Positions 29,220-37,614 of a stretch of DNA of 64,000 bases are shown in pieces. This stretch comes from JAVJSD01 sp040219575 (lineage in GTDB: Bacteria > Planctomycetota > Planctomycetia > Pirellulales > Pirellulaceae), in contig JAVJSD010000025.1 of the NCBI GenBank assembly GCA_040219575.1, forward strand, positions 1-64,000, given 5' to 3'. Both the position numbers and the translations under genes were made by a program. How positions within the stretch are numbered: position 1 is the first letter of the stretch; each line of letters begins with the position of its first letter. Under the pieces are notes generated by a model that saw nothing but the letters and a program-made list of their open reading frames with translations, searched no databases and was not told the origin of the DNA.

Positions 29220-29398
29220 GGTGTACGTTCCTGGTGTCGCCTTCCGCCTGGGTGGTCGCTTCACGCATGTCGGACATTCGTTGTCCGTCGTACTGCGACG
29301 CGCTCTCCTGATTGACCGTTCGTCTCGCGCGGCTTATGTTGCGCGGCATATGACGACCGTAGTTGATACCACATTGCTCGCATGATTGGCAGACGACG

Positions 29399-30145
29399 GT
29401 GGCGCGATCCATCCTCTACCTGGGCGACACGGCTCTCGACAACGCCGCGGCGTATCTGGCTGGCTTGCTGCACCATTACGACCTGCCCGCCGATTACGCG
29501 CCCTCCTCGCAGAAAGCCGACGCTGCGCTGCTGGACGCCGAGCGCCGCTGCTTCATCCTCAGCGACTACCCGTCGGCGATGCTCGACCCGGCCTTGCAAG
29601 CCCGGCTGCTCGCCCAGGTGCGGCAGGGCGCCGGCCTGCTGATGTGCGGCGGTTGGGAGTCGTTCCACGGCAGCGGGGGAGACTGGGACGGCACGCCGAT
29701 CGGCGACGCGCTGCCCGTGGAGATCTCGAGTCTCGACGACCGCGTCAACTGCGACCGCCCCGTGCTAATCTGCCGGACGGTGGACCACCCGACAGTCGCC
29801 GATTTGCCGTGGGACCAGCGCCCGCCGGTGATCGGTGGGTATAATCGCGTCACGCCGGCCGACGGTGCGACGGTGGTGCTCGAGGCGCAATCGTTCGACG
29901 TTCGCCGCGACGGCGACGCCTTCCAGTTCACGCCCGAGCGGCGGGACCCGCTGCTGGTCGTCGGCGCGCTTGGGCAGGGCCGCGTCGCGGCGCTGATGAC
30001 CGACGTGGCGCCGCACTGGGTCGGCCCGCTGGTCGACTGGGGGCCGGATCGAATCACCGCCCAAGCCCCCGGGGCTGGAGAGATCGAAGTCGGATGCGAC
30101 TACGCGCAGTTTTTGCACCAACTTGTCCGCTGGACGGCCGGGTAA
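29399..30145 (+). CDS. Class I glutamine amidotransferase-like protein
   Basis: This 248-residue protein resembles the amidotransferase-like (COG5426-type) fold. It has LYLGDTALDNAAAYLAGLL at the start, a CGGWESFHGSGGDWDGTPIG loop with a Cys (about residue 83) near the nucleophile position, and a closing GQGRVAALMTDVAPHWVGP. Some family members lack activity, and the His/Glu partners are not clear here. The start is a GTG. The gene is followed by a PIG-L deacetylase and a CPBP protease on the same strand. Confidence 0.7.
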   Translation: MARSILYLGDTALDNAAAYLAGLLHHYDLPADYAPSSQKADAALLDAERRCFILSDYPSAMLDPALQARLLAQVRQGAGLLMCGGWESFHGSGGDWDGTPIGDALPVEISSLDDRVNCDRPVLICRTVDHPTVADLPWDQRPPVIGGYNRVTPADGATVVLEAQSFDVRRDGDAFQFTPERRDPLLVVGALGQGRVAALMTDVAPHWVGPLVDWGPDRITAQAPGAGEIEVGCDYAQFLHQLVRWTAG

Positions 30146-30311
30146 GGGAGCGCGGGCGACGGTGCGGTGTACTGCGAAAAAGACCAATGACCAAACCGCA
30201 ATGACCAACAAAGAAGCGGTGATCGTCAATGGCGCCCGAGACGGACGCCGCCGCGATGCGCGGGGATAAACCGGACAAACCCCGCGGCTCAGGCAACCTC
30301 GCGCATTGATT

Positions 30312-30381
30312 CACCTACTCACCTACTCACAAAACGACGACGACAAGTCGTCGGCTTGGGGAAGCGACGCCCGTCGCATTT
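30312..30381 (-). repeat. Short intergenic palindromic repeat, copy 3 (inverted)
   Basis: Read on the minus strand this has GCGACGGGCGTC, then CCAAGCCGACGACTTGTCG, then two GAGTAGGTG-type units, the same order as copy 2 at 13710-13768. It is followed by a CACACCA-type tandem at about 30385-30411 just before the next start codon. Confidence 0.65.
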
Positions 30382-30414
30382 CACCACACACCACACACCA
30401 CACACCACCACAAA

Positions 30415-31239
30415 ATGCGTCTCACTCGCCTCTCCGGCTCGCAACTCGAGCGATCCGACAACCTCGCCGCCTGGCTCAAGGCCCCGGCGGTCGAGCAGGA
30501 AACCTGGTTGCTCGTCAGTCCGCACGACGATGATTTGGCGCTCGGCGCGGGGATGCTGATTCCGTCGGCGGTTGCGGCCGGCGTCGACGTGCAGGTGTTG
30601 ATCGTAACCGACGGCTGTCTCGGCTACTGCACGCGCGAGCAGGAGGCCGACATCGTCGACATCCGTCGGCGCGAGACGTTCGATTCGTTTGAACTGCTGG
30701 GCGTTCGCCGCGAACAGATCACCTACATCGACTATCCGGACGGCGGCCTGACGCCCTACATCGGACGTCGCAAGGCACGGCCCGGCGAGCCGGAAATCGG
30801 CGGTTACGTTGGACTGCAGAACGCCTTGACGCATCACCTGCGTCGGTTGCGGCCGGCGCGCGTGTGGGTGCCGACGCACACCGACCTGCACCCGGACCAT
30901 CGCATCACACACAGCGAGTTGATGATCAGCTTGTTCCACGCCAGCGGCGCAATCTGGCCGGAGTTGGGCCGACCGCTGGACGCGCCGCCGGCGGTGTACG
31001 AAATGGCGGTCTACTGCGATTTTTCGGAACCGCCGAATCTGGAGATGATCGGCGACGACGATCTGTTCCAGAAGAAGCTGCATTCGCTGGCGGCCTACGC
31101 ATCGCAGACGCAGATCGCCGCGCTGGTGGCCAACACCCGCGCCGCCGGCGCGTACGAGTACTTTCGCGAGGTTGCGTTCCGCCTCTATTCGGCCAAGGCG
31201 TATCGCGCGCTGTTCGATCCCGACGCGAGGGACGCGTGA
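30415..31239 (+). CDS. PIG-L family deacetylase
   Basis: This 274-residue protein has the LmbE/PIG-L zinc site motifs SPHDDDLALGAG (about residues 35-46) and HTDLHPDHRITH (about 157-168), with the PHxDD Asp as catalytic base. The family removes N-acetyl groups from amino sugars such as GlcNAc on lipids or small thiols. The next gene overlaps its stop codon by GTGA, so the two are translationally coupled. The substrate is not known. Confidence 0.88.
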   Translation: MRLTRLSGSQLERSDNLAAWLKAPAVEQETWLLVSPHDDDLALGAGMLIPSAVAAGVDVQVLIVTDGCLGYCTREQEADIVDIRRRETFDSFELLGVRREQITYIDYPDGGLTPYIGRRKARPGEPEIGGYVGLQNALTHHLRRLRPARVWVPTHTDLHPDHRITHSELMISLFHASGAIWPELGRPLDAPPAVYEMAVYCDFSEPPNLEMIGDDDLFQKKLHSLAAYASQTQIAALVANTRAAGAYEYFREVAFRLYSAKAYRALFDPDARDA

Positions 31240-31943
31240 TCGCCGACGCCGCGGCCCTGGTCTTCGCCCTCGTGCTGCCGACGCTGGTCACGCTGGCCTA
31301 CTTCGTGTGGCTGGCCGAGGCGGGCGTCGCGCAGCGGGTGGTGTATGGCGTCGGCAAGCTGGTGCAGTTCACCTTCCCGTTGGCGTGGATGCTGCTGGCC
31401 GGTCGGCCGGCGCTGGAACTTTCTTTGATGAGCGGGCAGGGGGGTTGGCTGGGACTGGCGTTCGGCGCGCTCGTCGCCGTCGCGATGTTCGTGTTGTACG
31501 GCGTGCTGCTCAAGCCGCGCGGCTTTTTCGACGGCCGCGTGCGGCAGGAGGCGGTCGCCAAAATCCGCCAGTTCGGCATCACGACATTGCCTCGCTACGC
31601 CGCGTTGGGCGTGTTCTACGCGCTAGGGCACTCACTGCTCGAAGAATACTACTGGCGGTGGTTCGTCTTCGACCGGTGCGCATCGCTGATGCACCTCGGG
31701 CCCGCGATCGCGGTCTCCAGCCTGGGCTTCATGGCCCACCACGTGATTCTGCTGGGGGTGTACTTCGGCTGGCGGTCGCCGACGACGTACGTCTTCTCGC
31801 TGGCGGTGGGCGTCGGCGGCGCGGCATGGGCCTGGCTGTACGCCGACAGCGGCTCGCTGCTGGGTCCCTGGCTGAGCCACCTGCTGATCGACGCCGCGAT
31901 CTTCGCCATCGGCTACGATGTGGCGCGCGATTCGTTCGAGTAG
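31236..31943 (+). CDS. CPBP intramembrane metalloprotease
   Basis: This 235-residue polytopic protein carries the CPBP (CAAX/Rce1-like) motifs LLEEYYWRW (EExxxR), FMAHHVIL and LSHLLID, giving the Glu/His metal site. Members are membrane proteases or related enzymes used in many envelope settings. It starts at a GTG that overlaps the stop of the PIG-L gene (GTGA), an unusual start that is well supported by the coupling. No target can be inferred. Confidence 0.85.
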   Translation: MIADAAALVFALVLPTLVTLAYFVWLAEAGVAQRVVYGVGKLVQFTFPLAWMLLAGRPALELSLMSGQGGWLGLAFGALVAVAMFVLYGVLLKPRGFFDGRVRQEAVAKIRQFGITTLPRYAALGVFYALGHSLLEEYYWRWFVFDRCASLMHLGPAIAVSSLGFMAHHVILLGVYFGWRSPTTYVFSLAVGVGGAAWAWLYADSGSLLGPWLSHLLIDAAIFAIGYDVARDSFE

Positions 31944-31973
31944 AACCGATCCCGTCGTGCTGCTTCCTGCGTA

Positions 31974-32471
31974 CTACCGTCGGTCCGCGAGCTTGTCCAG
32001 CGGAACGAGCTCGTGATGGACGAAGGTCCGCACGGCGTAATCGAACCGCCAGGCGCCGTAGGTTCCTACCGCCAGCAGCAACGCGCAGTACAACAGCGCC
32101 GCCACGGCGGTGCACTTCGCCCAGTGTCCGCGGCGAATGCGCGTGTCGCGGATGACCGGCAGTCCGGGCGGCGGATACTGGCCCGTGCGCAGGATGCATG
32201 CTCCCAGCCAGCCGAACCAGGCGGCGAAGCCTGCCAGGCCGACGCCGAAGGCGATGGTCAGACAACGAACCATCAGCGCCACATTGTCGGCCGCTGTAAG
32301 CGGATCGACGCTGGAAAGGGTGATCTGCTTTTGCACGTAGAGTTGCGCCGCGAACACGACGGCCGCCGCCACGATCGCGGAGGCGGCGAACAGCAGCAAC
32401 ATGCGAATTCGCAGCGGACGACTCGCCTTCATCACGTCGGTGTCGGCGGGTATCTCGGATTTGTCGCTCAT
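31974..32471 (-). CDS. Small membrane protein of unknown function
   Basis: This 165-residue protein has three hydrophobic segments (about residues 22-42, 66-90 and 114-136) and the short loop CILRTGQYPPPGLPVIRDTRIRRG in front of the third. No family is recognised. The ATG at 32471 has GAGGA at suitable spacing; an ATG six bases upstream would place that site too close. It is convergent with the CPBP gene and lies after the ABC-2/CPBP fusion gene on the same strand, separated by 210 bp. Confidence 0.55.
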   Translation of the reverse strand: MSDKSEIPADTDVMKASRPLRIRMLLLFAASAIVAAAVVFAAQLYVQKQITLSSVDPLTAADNVALMVRCLTIAFGVGLAGFAAWFGWLGACILRTGQYPPPGLPVIRDTRIRRGHWAKCTAVAALLYCALLLAVGTYGAWRFDYAVRTFVHHELVPLDKLADRR

Positions 32472-32681
32472 TTGCATGTTCCTCGCTAATTCTCTCGTGC
32501 CGCGCAATCTCCCGTCCGCCGCAACTTCCGACGTTGGCGCGAAACCGGCGGATCGGCGCGATAGGAAAATGTACGTCAGCGCAAGGTGAAGGAGAGGGAG
32601 GACGCAGCAGGCGACGTGGGTGCGATTGCAACGATTCGCCGGTCTATGCCGCTGAGGACCGCGGACGCGGCCGCCGGTGCG

Positions 32682-34922
32682 TCAGGCGGAGGTTGTCTCG
32701 AGGTTCGCGGGCTCTGCGCCGCTTGGCGGGACGGCAGGCGCGTGGACGGGGGGCCGCGAGACGAACAACAGCCCCGTCCCGATCGCGACCCCGACCAATG
32801 AAGCCGCGATCCACAAGACGGGTAGATGGAGCGACTCTCCCACGGGTGAACCCAGGTCCGAGAGTTTATCGGACCACAGCATCATCGACAGCGCCAGGCC
32901 GTTGTGGATCATGTGCAGCAGCATACCGGGAATGATGCTGCCGCTGCGCCAGGCGACCAGGCCCAAGACCAGTCCCACAAAGGTGCTGGGCAACAACCGC
33001 TCTGTCGTCAGCACGCTGGCGGAGATGACGTGAAACACACCGAACAACAAAGCCGAGATCAACACGGCTCCGATCGGACGCGTGACTTTTTCCAAGGCGC
33101 TGAACAGGTAGCCGCGGAAGAACCACTCCTCGCACATGGCGGGCGCGAACGCCAGGGCCAGCAGGATGATCGCCGGGTTGACGGACCTCCAACGCTCGAG
33201 CAACAGCCGCGCCCCCGCGAACTTGTCGGCGCTCAAGCCTCCCAGTCCGATCATGTTGCCGAAGAGAATCAACTCGTGCGCGATGGGCCAGAGCGACACG
33301 CCGAGAACAACCGCGGCCGCCAAGGTCGCCAGGGGCGGGGGATAGGCGCGAAAGGCGGAGGTGGGCTCGACGTGCTGCTGGTAGGCGAACAGTCCCGGCA
33401 CCACGCCGTAGACCAGCAACAAGGCCAGCCCGCTCAGCGCGATCGCCAACTCCATCCATCCACCGGCGACATGCGACACCACGCCGCTGGCCAGGAAGGT
33501 GGCGGGAAACAACAGCGCCAGGCAGAACAGCGCCCCGGAGAGCGGCGCCGCCGAGCGACGCTCGGGCGAGCGCCGCAACAGGTCCGACCAGGCGGCCTGG
33601 CTGCCGTACAACACGCCGTCGCTGCCGAAGATGCGGGCCGCCAGGGAGACCGCCGCCAGGGCGTACAGCAGGGTCGAAACGACGGCCAACAGCGCGGGCA
33701 AGGCCGTGGCGGTTCCACCCAGCACTTCGCGGGCCAGCAGCACGATGTTCAGCAGCGGAAGGATGGCCATCGTGGTTGTCAATCGCATGCCGGGCATCAG
33801 GCTCAGCACGCCGGGCGCCAGGCACATCAACATCAAGGGGATGAGGTAGGCCTGCGCTTCCTTGAAGCTGCGGGCGAAACTCGTCAGCGCCAGCGCAACC
33901 GCCGAAAAGAAGGCGGCGAACAGGATCATCAAGCCGAAGACCTGCACGGTCACCAGCAGCGAGAGTCCTTCGTCGCCCAACAACAACGCCGACATGCCGC
34001 CCACCGAGAGCGTGGCCGTCATCGCCGCCAGGTTCGCCGTCGCGGTGAGCACGGCGACCACCAGCACGGCGAAGTACTTGGCCAGCAGCAGGCCGGTGCG
34101 GGGAATCGGCGCCGCCATCAAGGTTTCCAGCGTGCCGCGCTCGCGTTCGCCGGCGGTGAGGTCGATGGCCGGATAGACGGCGCCGGTGATCGTCATTAGG
34201 ATCAGGATCAGCGGGATCATCGCGGTCAGGGACACCGGCGGGCCCTCGTCGCGGACGGCGGTCGGCTGCGACCACACGGGCAGTCGGCCGCCGCTCAACT
34301 CCTCGACATGCTCCGCGAGGAATCGATCGTTCACCGCTTGCAGCCGGCTTTCCACGTATTCGAGCGCCGTCCGGCTCAGCGCCGATCCGCTGCGATACAC
34401 CAGCACGCAACGAATCTCGGCGGGCACCTCGCCGCCTTGCTGACCGGCCGGCGAGTCTTCGACGAACTCGATGGCCAGATCGATGACGCCGTCGGCCAAC
34501 CGCGCGCGCGGGTCCGCAACGGGATCCCAACTGACCTCCACGCTGGGCGATTCGGCGGTGAGTCGCTCCAGGGGCGAGGCGGGAATGGCCGCGGGTTGCC
34601 GGGCCGCCTCGTTCTCGCGCAACCACTTGTCGCCCTGATTGAGCAATTCAAAGAGACGGTTGGCCGATTCGCCCGGCTCGACGCCGACAATGCAGTTGAC
34701 CGTCTCGCCGGGCGCCAGCGATTGCAGGAAAAACGTCTGAAACGTGATGCTCAGGAGCGGGTAGATCAGCAGCGGCATCACTACCAGGGTGACGATGGTC
34801 CGTCGATCGCGCAGCGTCTCGCGCAACTCCTTGCGGCACAACCGGACCAGCCGCCCCAGCGTCATCTGCCGCGAGGCCGAGACGGGGAGGTCGCCGGTCG
34901 AATTGTCGGGGTGGGTGTTCAT
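32682..34922 (-). CDS. ABC-2 (NatB-like) permease fused to CPBP protease
   Basis: This 746-residue membrane protein joins two domains. Residues about 20-430 are an ABC-2/NatB-like permease (LCRKELRETLRDRRTIVTL start, extracellular loop, helices, and LTAGERERGTLETLMAAP, a motif of the type). Residues about 500-720 are a CPBP metalloprotease with CEEWFFRGYLF, FGVFHVIS and HMIHNGLAL. NatB permeases work with a separate ATPase, which is not seen in the window. The fusion occurs in other planctomycetes as I recall. The ATG at 34922 was preferred to 34967; neither has a strong ribosome site. Confidence 0.82.
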   Translation of the reverse strand: MNTHPDNSTGDLPVSASRQMTLGRLVRLCRKELRETLRDRRTIVTLVVMPLLIYPLLSITFQTFFLQSLAPGETVNCIVGVEPGESANRLFELLNQGDKWLRENEAARQPAAIPASPLERLTAESPSVEVSWDPVADPRARLADGVIDLAIEFVEDSPAGQQGGEVPAEIRCVLVYRSGSALSRTALEYVESRLQAVNDRFLAEHVEELSGGRLPVWSQPTAVRDEGPPVSLTAMIPLILILMTITGAVYPAIDLTAGERERGTLETLMAAPIPRTGLLLAKYFAVLVVAVLTATANLAAMTATLSVGGMSALLLGDEGLSLLVTVQVFGLMILFAAFFSAVALALTSFARSFKEAQAYLIPLMLMCLAPGVLSLMPGMRLTTTMAILPLLNIVLLAREVLGGTATALPALLAVVSTLLYALAAVSLAARIFGSDGVLYGSQAAWSDLLRRSPERRSAAPLSGALFCLALLFPATFLASGVVSHVAGGWMELAIALSGLALLLVYGVVPGLFAYQQHVEPTSAFRAYPPPLATLAAAVVLGVSLWPIAHELILFGNMIGLGGLSADKFAGARLLLERWRSVNPAIILLALAFAPAMCEEWFFRGYLFSALEKVTRPIGAVLISALLFGVFHVISASVLTTERLLPSTFVGLVLGLVAWRSGSIIPGMLLHMIHNGLALSMMLWSDKLSDLGSPVGESLHLPVLWIAASLVGVAIGTGLLFVSRPPVHAPAVPPSGAEPANLETTSA

Positions 34923-35103
34923 GCGTGCTCGGGGCGACCTGCCGAGGGCGGGCCATCGATGCATCAAACATCAGCACGCACAACTTTTCAAGCGGCGGTC
35001 GTCGTCAGCGGCCTTGTCCAGCGATTCTGCTCGCGGGATGCCCGCAAAATGGCTACGCCGAGCGACAAGCAACGGGAAGGAGTTCCACCATACGCACGGG
35101 CGG

Positions 35104-36270
35104 CTACCACGCCTTCGACCAACTGGCCCACAACGTGAGGTCGGTTTCGAGTTGTACGCCGCGGAGATTCTGGTACACCGGCTGCACCAATTCGACATTC
35201 AACCGGCTGCCGTCGAAGAACTGGTACATGCCGCCGTAGCCGAGATTGATCCACTCGCCGCCGCGCATGTTCGGATTGGCGGTGCTGATCATCATCGGGT
35301 TCAGTTGCGGATCGGCGCCGGCCACATCGCCGCGCCAGGCGCCTTCGGTGCGGAAGGAGAGTACGGTGCTTTCGCCGATCACCTGCGAGAACCACGAGGT
35401 GGCCCAGAACTGATTGGGGTTGGCGTAGCCGGAGAAGTTCTTGTGCGTCGGCAGGTTCGCCCCAAGTTGCACTCCCATGTGATTCGTCTGCCAGAATTGT
35501 TTGTAGGTGAGCGTGGGAATGGCGTTGAAACTGCCGCTGCCCAGACGCATGGGATAGGGAAACTCGCCGGGCATGCCGGTGGGCGTCGAGGTGCGATGGT
35601 TGATGTTGCCGGTCGGGACGCTCCAGCCGGCGTTGAGCAGCAGGATGTCGGTGTTTCCCTCGTAGAGCCGCACCAGGCCGCCGAAGGCGGTGTCGCCGAA
35701 GCCGGAGTTGAGCGTGGTGAACGTCGGCCCGCGCACCGCCGCCGGCATGCTGCCGGGGCGGCGCAGATGGTTCATCTCCGCCTCCATGTACATCGGCATC
35801 AACCACAACGTCATGTTCTCGGTGAAGCCGTACATCAGGTGCAGCATGTGCATGTCCATGGTCATGCTGATCGGCGTGGCGGCGAACGAGATGCCGGTCA
35901 CGTCGAGGGCCGCCACATTGCTGACGCGCGTCGTCCCGAAGCGGTTGCCGTTCATCTCCATGTGCATCAGCTTGTATTCGACCATGAACTCGCCCGGTTC
36001 ATGGAAGTGGTCGCCCATCACGCCGGCGGGGGCGTGCGTGTCGGGCCGGCCCTCCATGATGCTGTACGAATCGCCGCCGGTTGCAACGAACGACCCACCG
36101 GGCCCGGCGGAGTCAGCCGGATGCGCCGAACGCATGCCGACTTCGCGGAAGACATCGGCCGGCGTGTAGAACGACTCCTCCGCGAAGTAATCCTGGGCCA
36201 GCAGGGGCCCGCCAGGGATCAGCAACGCGAGCGCAAGAAGAGCCCGAAAGCGCGAAGCGGCGCGAGACAT
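35104..36270 (-). CDS. Outer-membrane barrel protein, Met/His-rich, possibly metal-related
   Basis: This 388-residue protein has a signal peptide (cleavage near LLAQ) and long runs of alternating residues expected of a transmembrane beta-barrel, ending in an aromatic residue (ASWSKAW). It resembles phenol-degradation/transporter-type barrels (PF13557-like). It has many Met and His residues (KLMHMEMNG, MTMDMHMLHLMYG), a composition often seen in copper-handling proteins. AGGAG lies before the start. A Cys-rich small protein gene lies just upstream on the same strand, which supports a metal link. Function is inferred. Confidence 0.7.
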   Translation of the reverse strand: MSRAASRFRALLALALLIPGGPLLAQDYFAEESFYTPADVFREVGMRSAHPADSAGPGGSFVATGGDSYSIMEGRPDTHAPAGVMGDHFHEPGEFMVEYKLMHMEMNGNRFGTTRVSNVAALDVTGISFAATPISMTMDMHMLHLMYGFTENMTLWLMPMYMEAEMNHLRRPGSMPAAVRGPTFTTLNSGFGDTAFGGLVRLYEGNTDILLLNAGWSVPTGNINHRTSTPTGMPGEFPYPMRLGSGSFNAIPTLTYKQFWQTNHMGVQLGANLPTHKNFSGYANPNQFWATSWFSQVIGESTVLSFRTEGAWRGDVAGADPQLNPMMISTANPNMRGGEWINLGYGGMYQFFDGSRLNVELVQPVYQNLRGVQLETDLTLWASWSKAW

Positions 36271-36683
36271 CGAATACTCCTGTTGTCAGCCTGGCGGTGA
36301 AGGGGATGCCGAGCGTCCAGGCTGACCAGGCCGGGCGAGCGTTCGTAAGGAGGTTTCGTCCTACCAAGCCCCGAGAATTGACGCCAAGAGCCGCCGCCGA
36401 CAACGTCGCCTCACCTTGCCCAGGCCGAATCCTCCGCGTGTTCGCTCCACTTTCAGGCGAAACGATTGCGAAAGGCGCGGCCGGGAACCGCGATGCGGCC
36501 GTGCGAAGTTGGTCAGGCCTCGCGCGGCGCGAAGCGGCCCCGGCCGCATGCATGCGGCGGCCGAAGTCGGCGCCTGAGTTGCTCAAATCGAGAGTGCGCA
36601 GGTGGTGCGGGCGAGCCGCCGGCGCTGCGGACGTTACGCGGTCGACAGGCTGTCCTGCGCACAGCGCGAGCGCAGCAGAGAGG
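36271..36683. other. Intergenic region without a supported gene
   Basis: This spacer between the barrel gene and the Cys-rich protein gene holds only overlapping open frames with odd composition (Arg/Ala-rich) and no ribosome sites. Apart from the barrel gene's AGGAG at its left edge I see nothing in it. Confidence 0.5.
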
Positions 36684-37304
36684 TCACGCGATCGCACTGA
36701 GCCGCATGCGAGACCGCGGCGGAGGATCGGGCGGCTGATAAGAGGGCGAGCCGAGATGCGGCGCGCCGAGTGGAGATACCGCGGCCGACGCGAATTCGGG
36801 CCGCCAGGTTGCGGCGGGCCGGCATGGCGTCGCCGCCGTCAACTGCATCGTGAGAAATCCGGCGCCCTGACAGCGCCGTTGCGCCTCGACCAGCACCAGG
36901 CGGAACGCTGTCGTCGACGAGGAATTCGCCTGTGACTTGTTTGAAGCCGTTGAAGGTTCATTCCGCTTACAGTGCGAACAGTGAGCCGTCGCTTGATGAA
37001 AGCCATGCGAGGATTCGTTCGCGGCGCGGACCGCGACATACGCCGGCGGCGTCACGTTGTGGGCCTTCGCCCAGGCAAGCTTCTGCTCGTCGGTCAGGCA
37101 GCAACAACCCGACCAGCAGGCCTGCGCATCGCGGCAGGCGCAGGCGCAATCCTGACAGGGAAACGGCTGCGATAAATCCTTCCGCACGACGGGAACGGCA
37201 GGCAGGCCGACGCCGCCGGCGAGCAACACCGGCAGCAGCAGCGCCGCGACCAGCGAGCGCCGCGATCGTTCGATTTGCGGTGGCGGGATTCGAAGCCGTT
37301 GCAT
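36684..37304 (-). CDS. Cys-rich exported protein, possibly metal-binding
   Basis: This 206-residue protein has a membrane anchor or signal (about residues 18-36) followed by the Cys cluster QDCACACRDAQACWSGCCC (about 51-69), seven Cys in 19 residues, and later HCSHCK. I recall similar planctomycete proteins of the form FPCQ-CxC-C next to copper genes, but their role is not settled. The C-terminal part is Pro-rich (PPDPPPRSR). It lies upstream of the Met-rich barrel gene on the same strand. An in-frame start at 37343 is possible. Confidence 0.6.
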   Translation of the reverse strand: MQRLRIPPPQIERSRRSLVAALLLPVLLAGGVGLPAVPVVRKDLSQPFPCQDCACACRDAQACWSGCCCLTDEQKLAWAKAHNVTPPAYVAVRAANESSHGFHQATAHCSHCKRNEPSTASNKSQANSSSTTAFRLVLVEAQRRCQGAGFLTMQLTAATPCRPAATWRPEFASAAVSPLGAPHLGSPSYQPPDPPPRSRMRLSAIA

Positions 37305-37544
37305 TGCTTCGGGCTGGGATTCGCGCGGTTTATCCCCGCGCACGTTGCGGTGGGTGCTCCCACCAGGGTTGGACGTGGTGGACCGAAGGTTCGCGTCTCA
37401 TCGGGCGGTCATGATGGCGGAACCACCGGCTTCGGCGTTGACCACCGACGAACGCTGGGATCAACCCAGCGGCAAGTGGCGCTGGCCAAAGTGTATCGCT
37501 GGCGAGCGAGCGGTGCAATCAGCCGCTGCCGCCGCCGCGCTCCC

Positions 37545-37571
37545 TTGTGCGGTTGCCTGGCCTTCTATAAT
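37545..37571 (+). promoter_or_regulatory. Putative promoter for the AAA+ ATPase gene
   Basis: A perfect TATAAT at 37566-37571 lies 44 bases before the start codon, with TTGTGC at 37545-37550. The 15-bp spacer is short, so the -35 assignment is weak, but the -10 match is exact. Confidence 0.4.
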
Positions 37572-37614
37572 GCGAAGACATCAACTTGCTCCCCATCCGC
37601 TCACGGTCCGCCCC

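Noticed and set aside
30385..30411. Possible CRISPR-like array from the short CACACCA tandem
   Set aside because: Units are seven bases and contiguous with no spacers; it is a simple repeat.
36081..36935. Open frames between the barrel and Cys-rich genes
   Set aside because: Arg-rich low-complexity translation, no ribosome sites, and conflict with the signal peptide of the barrel gene.
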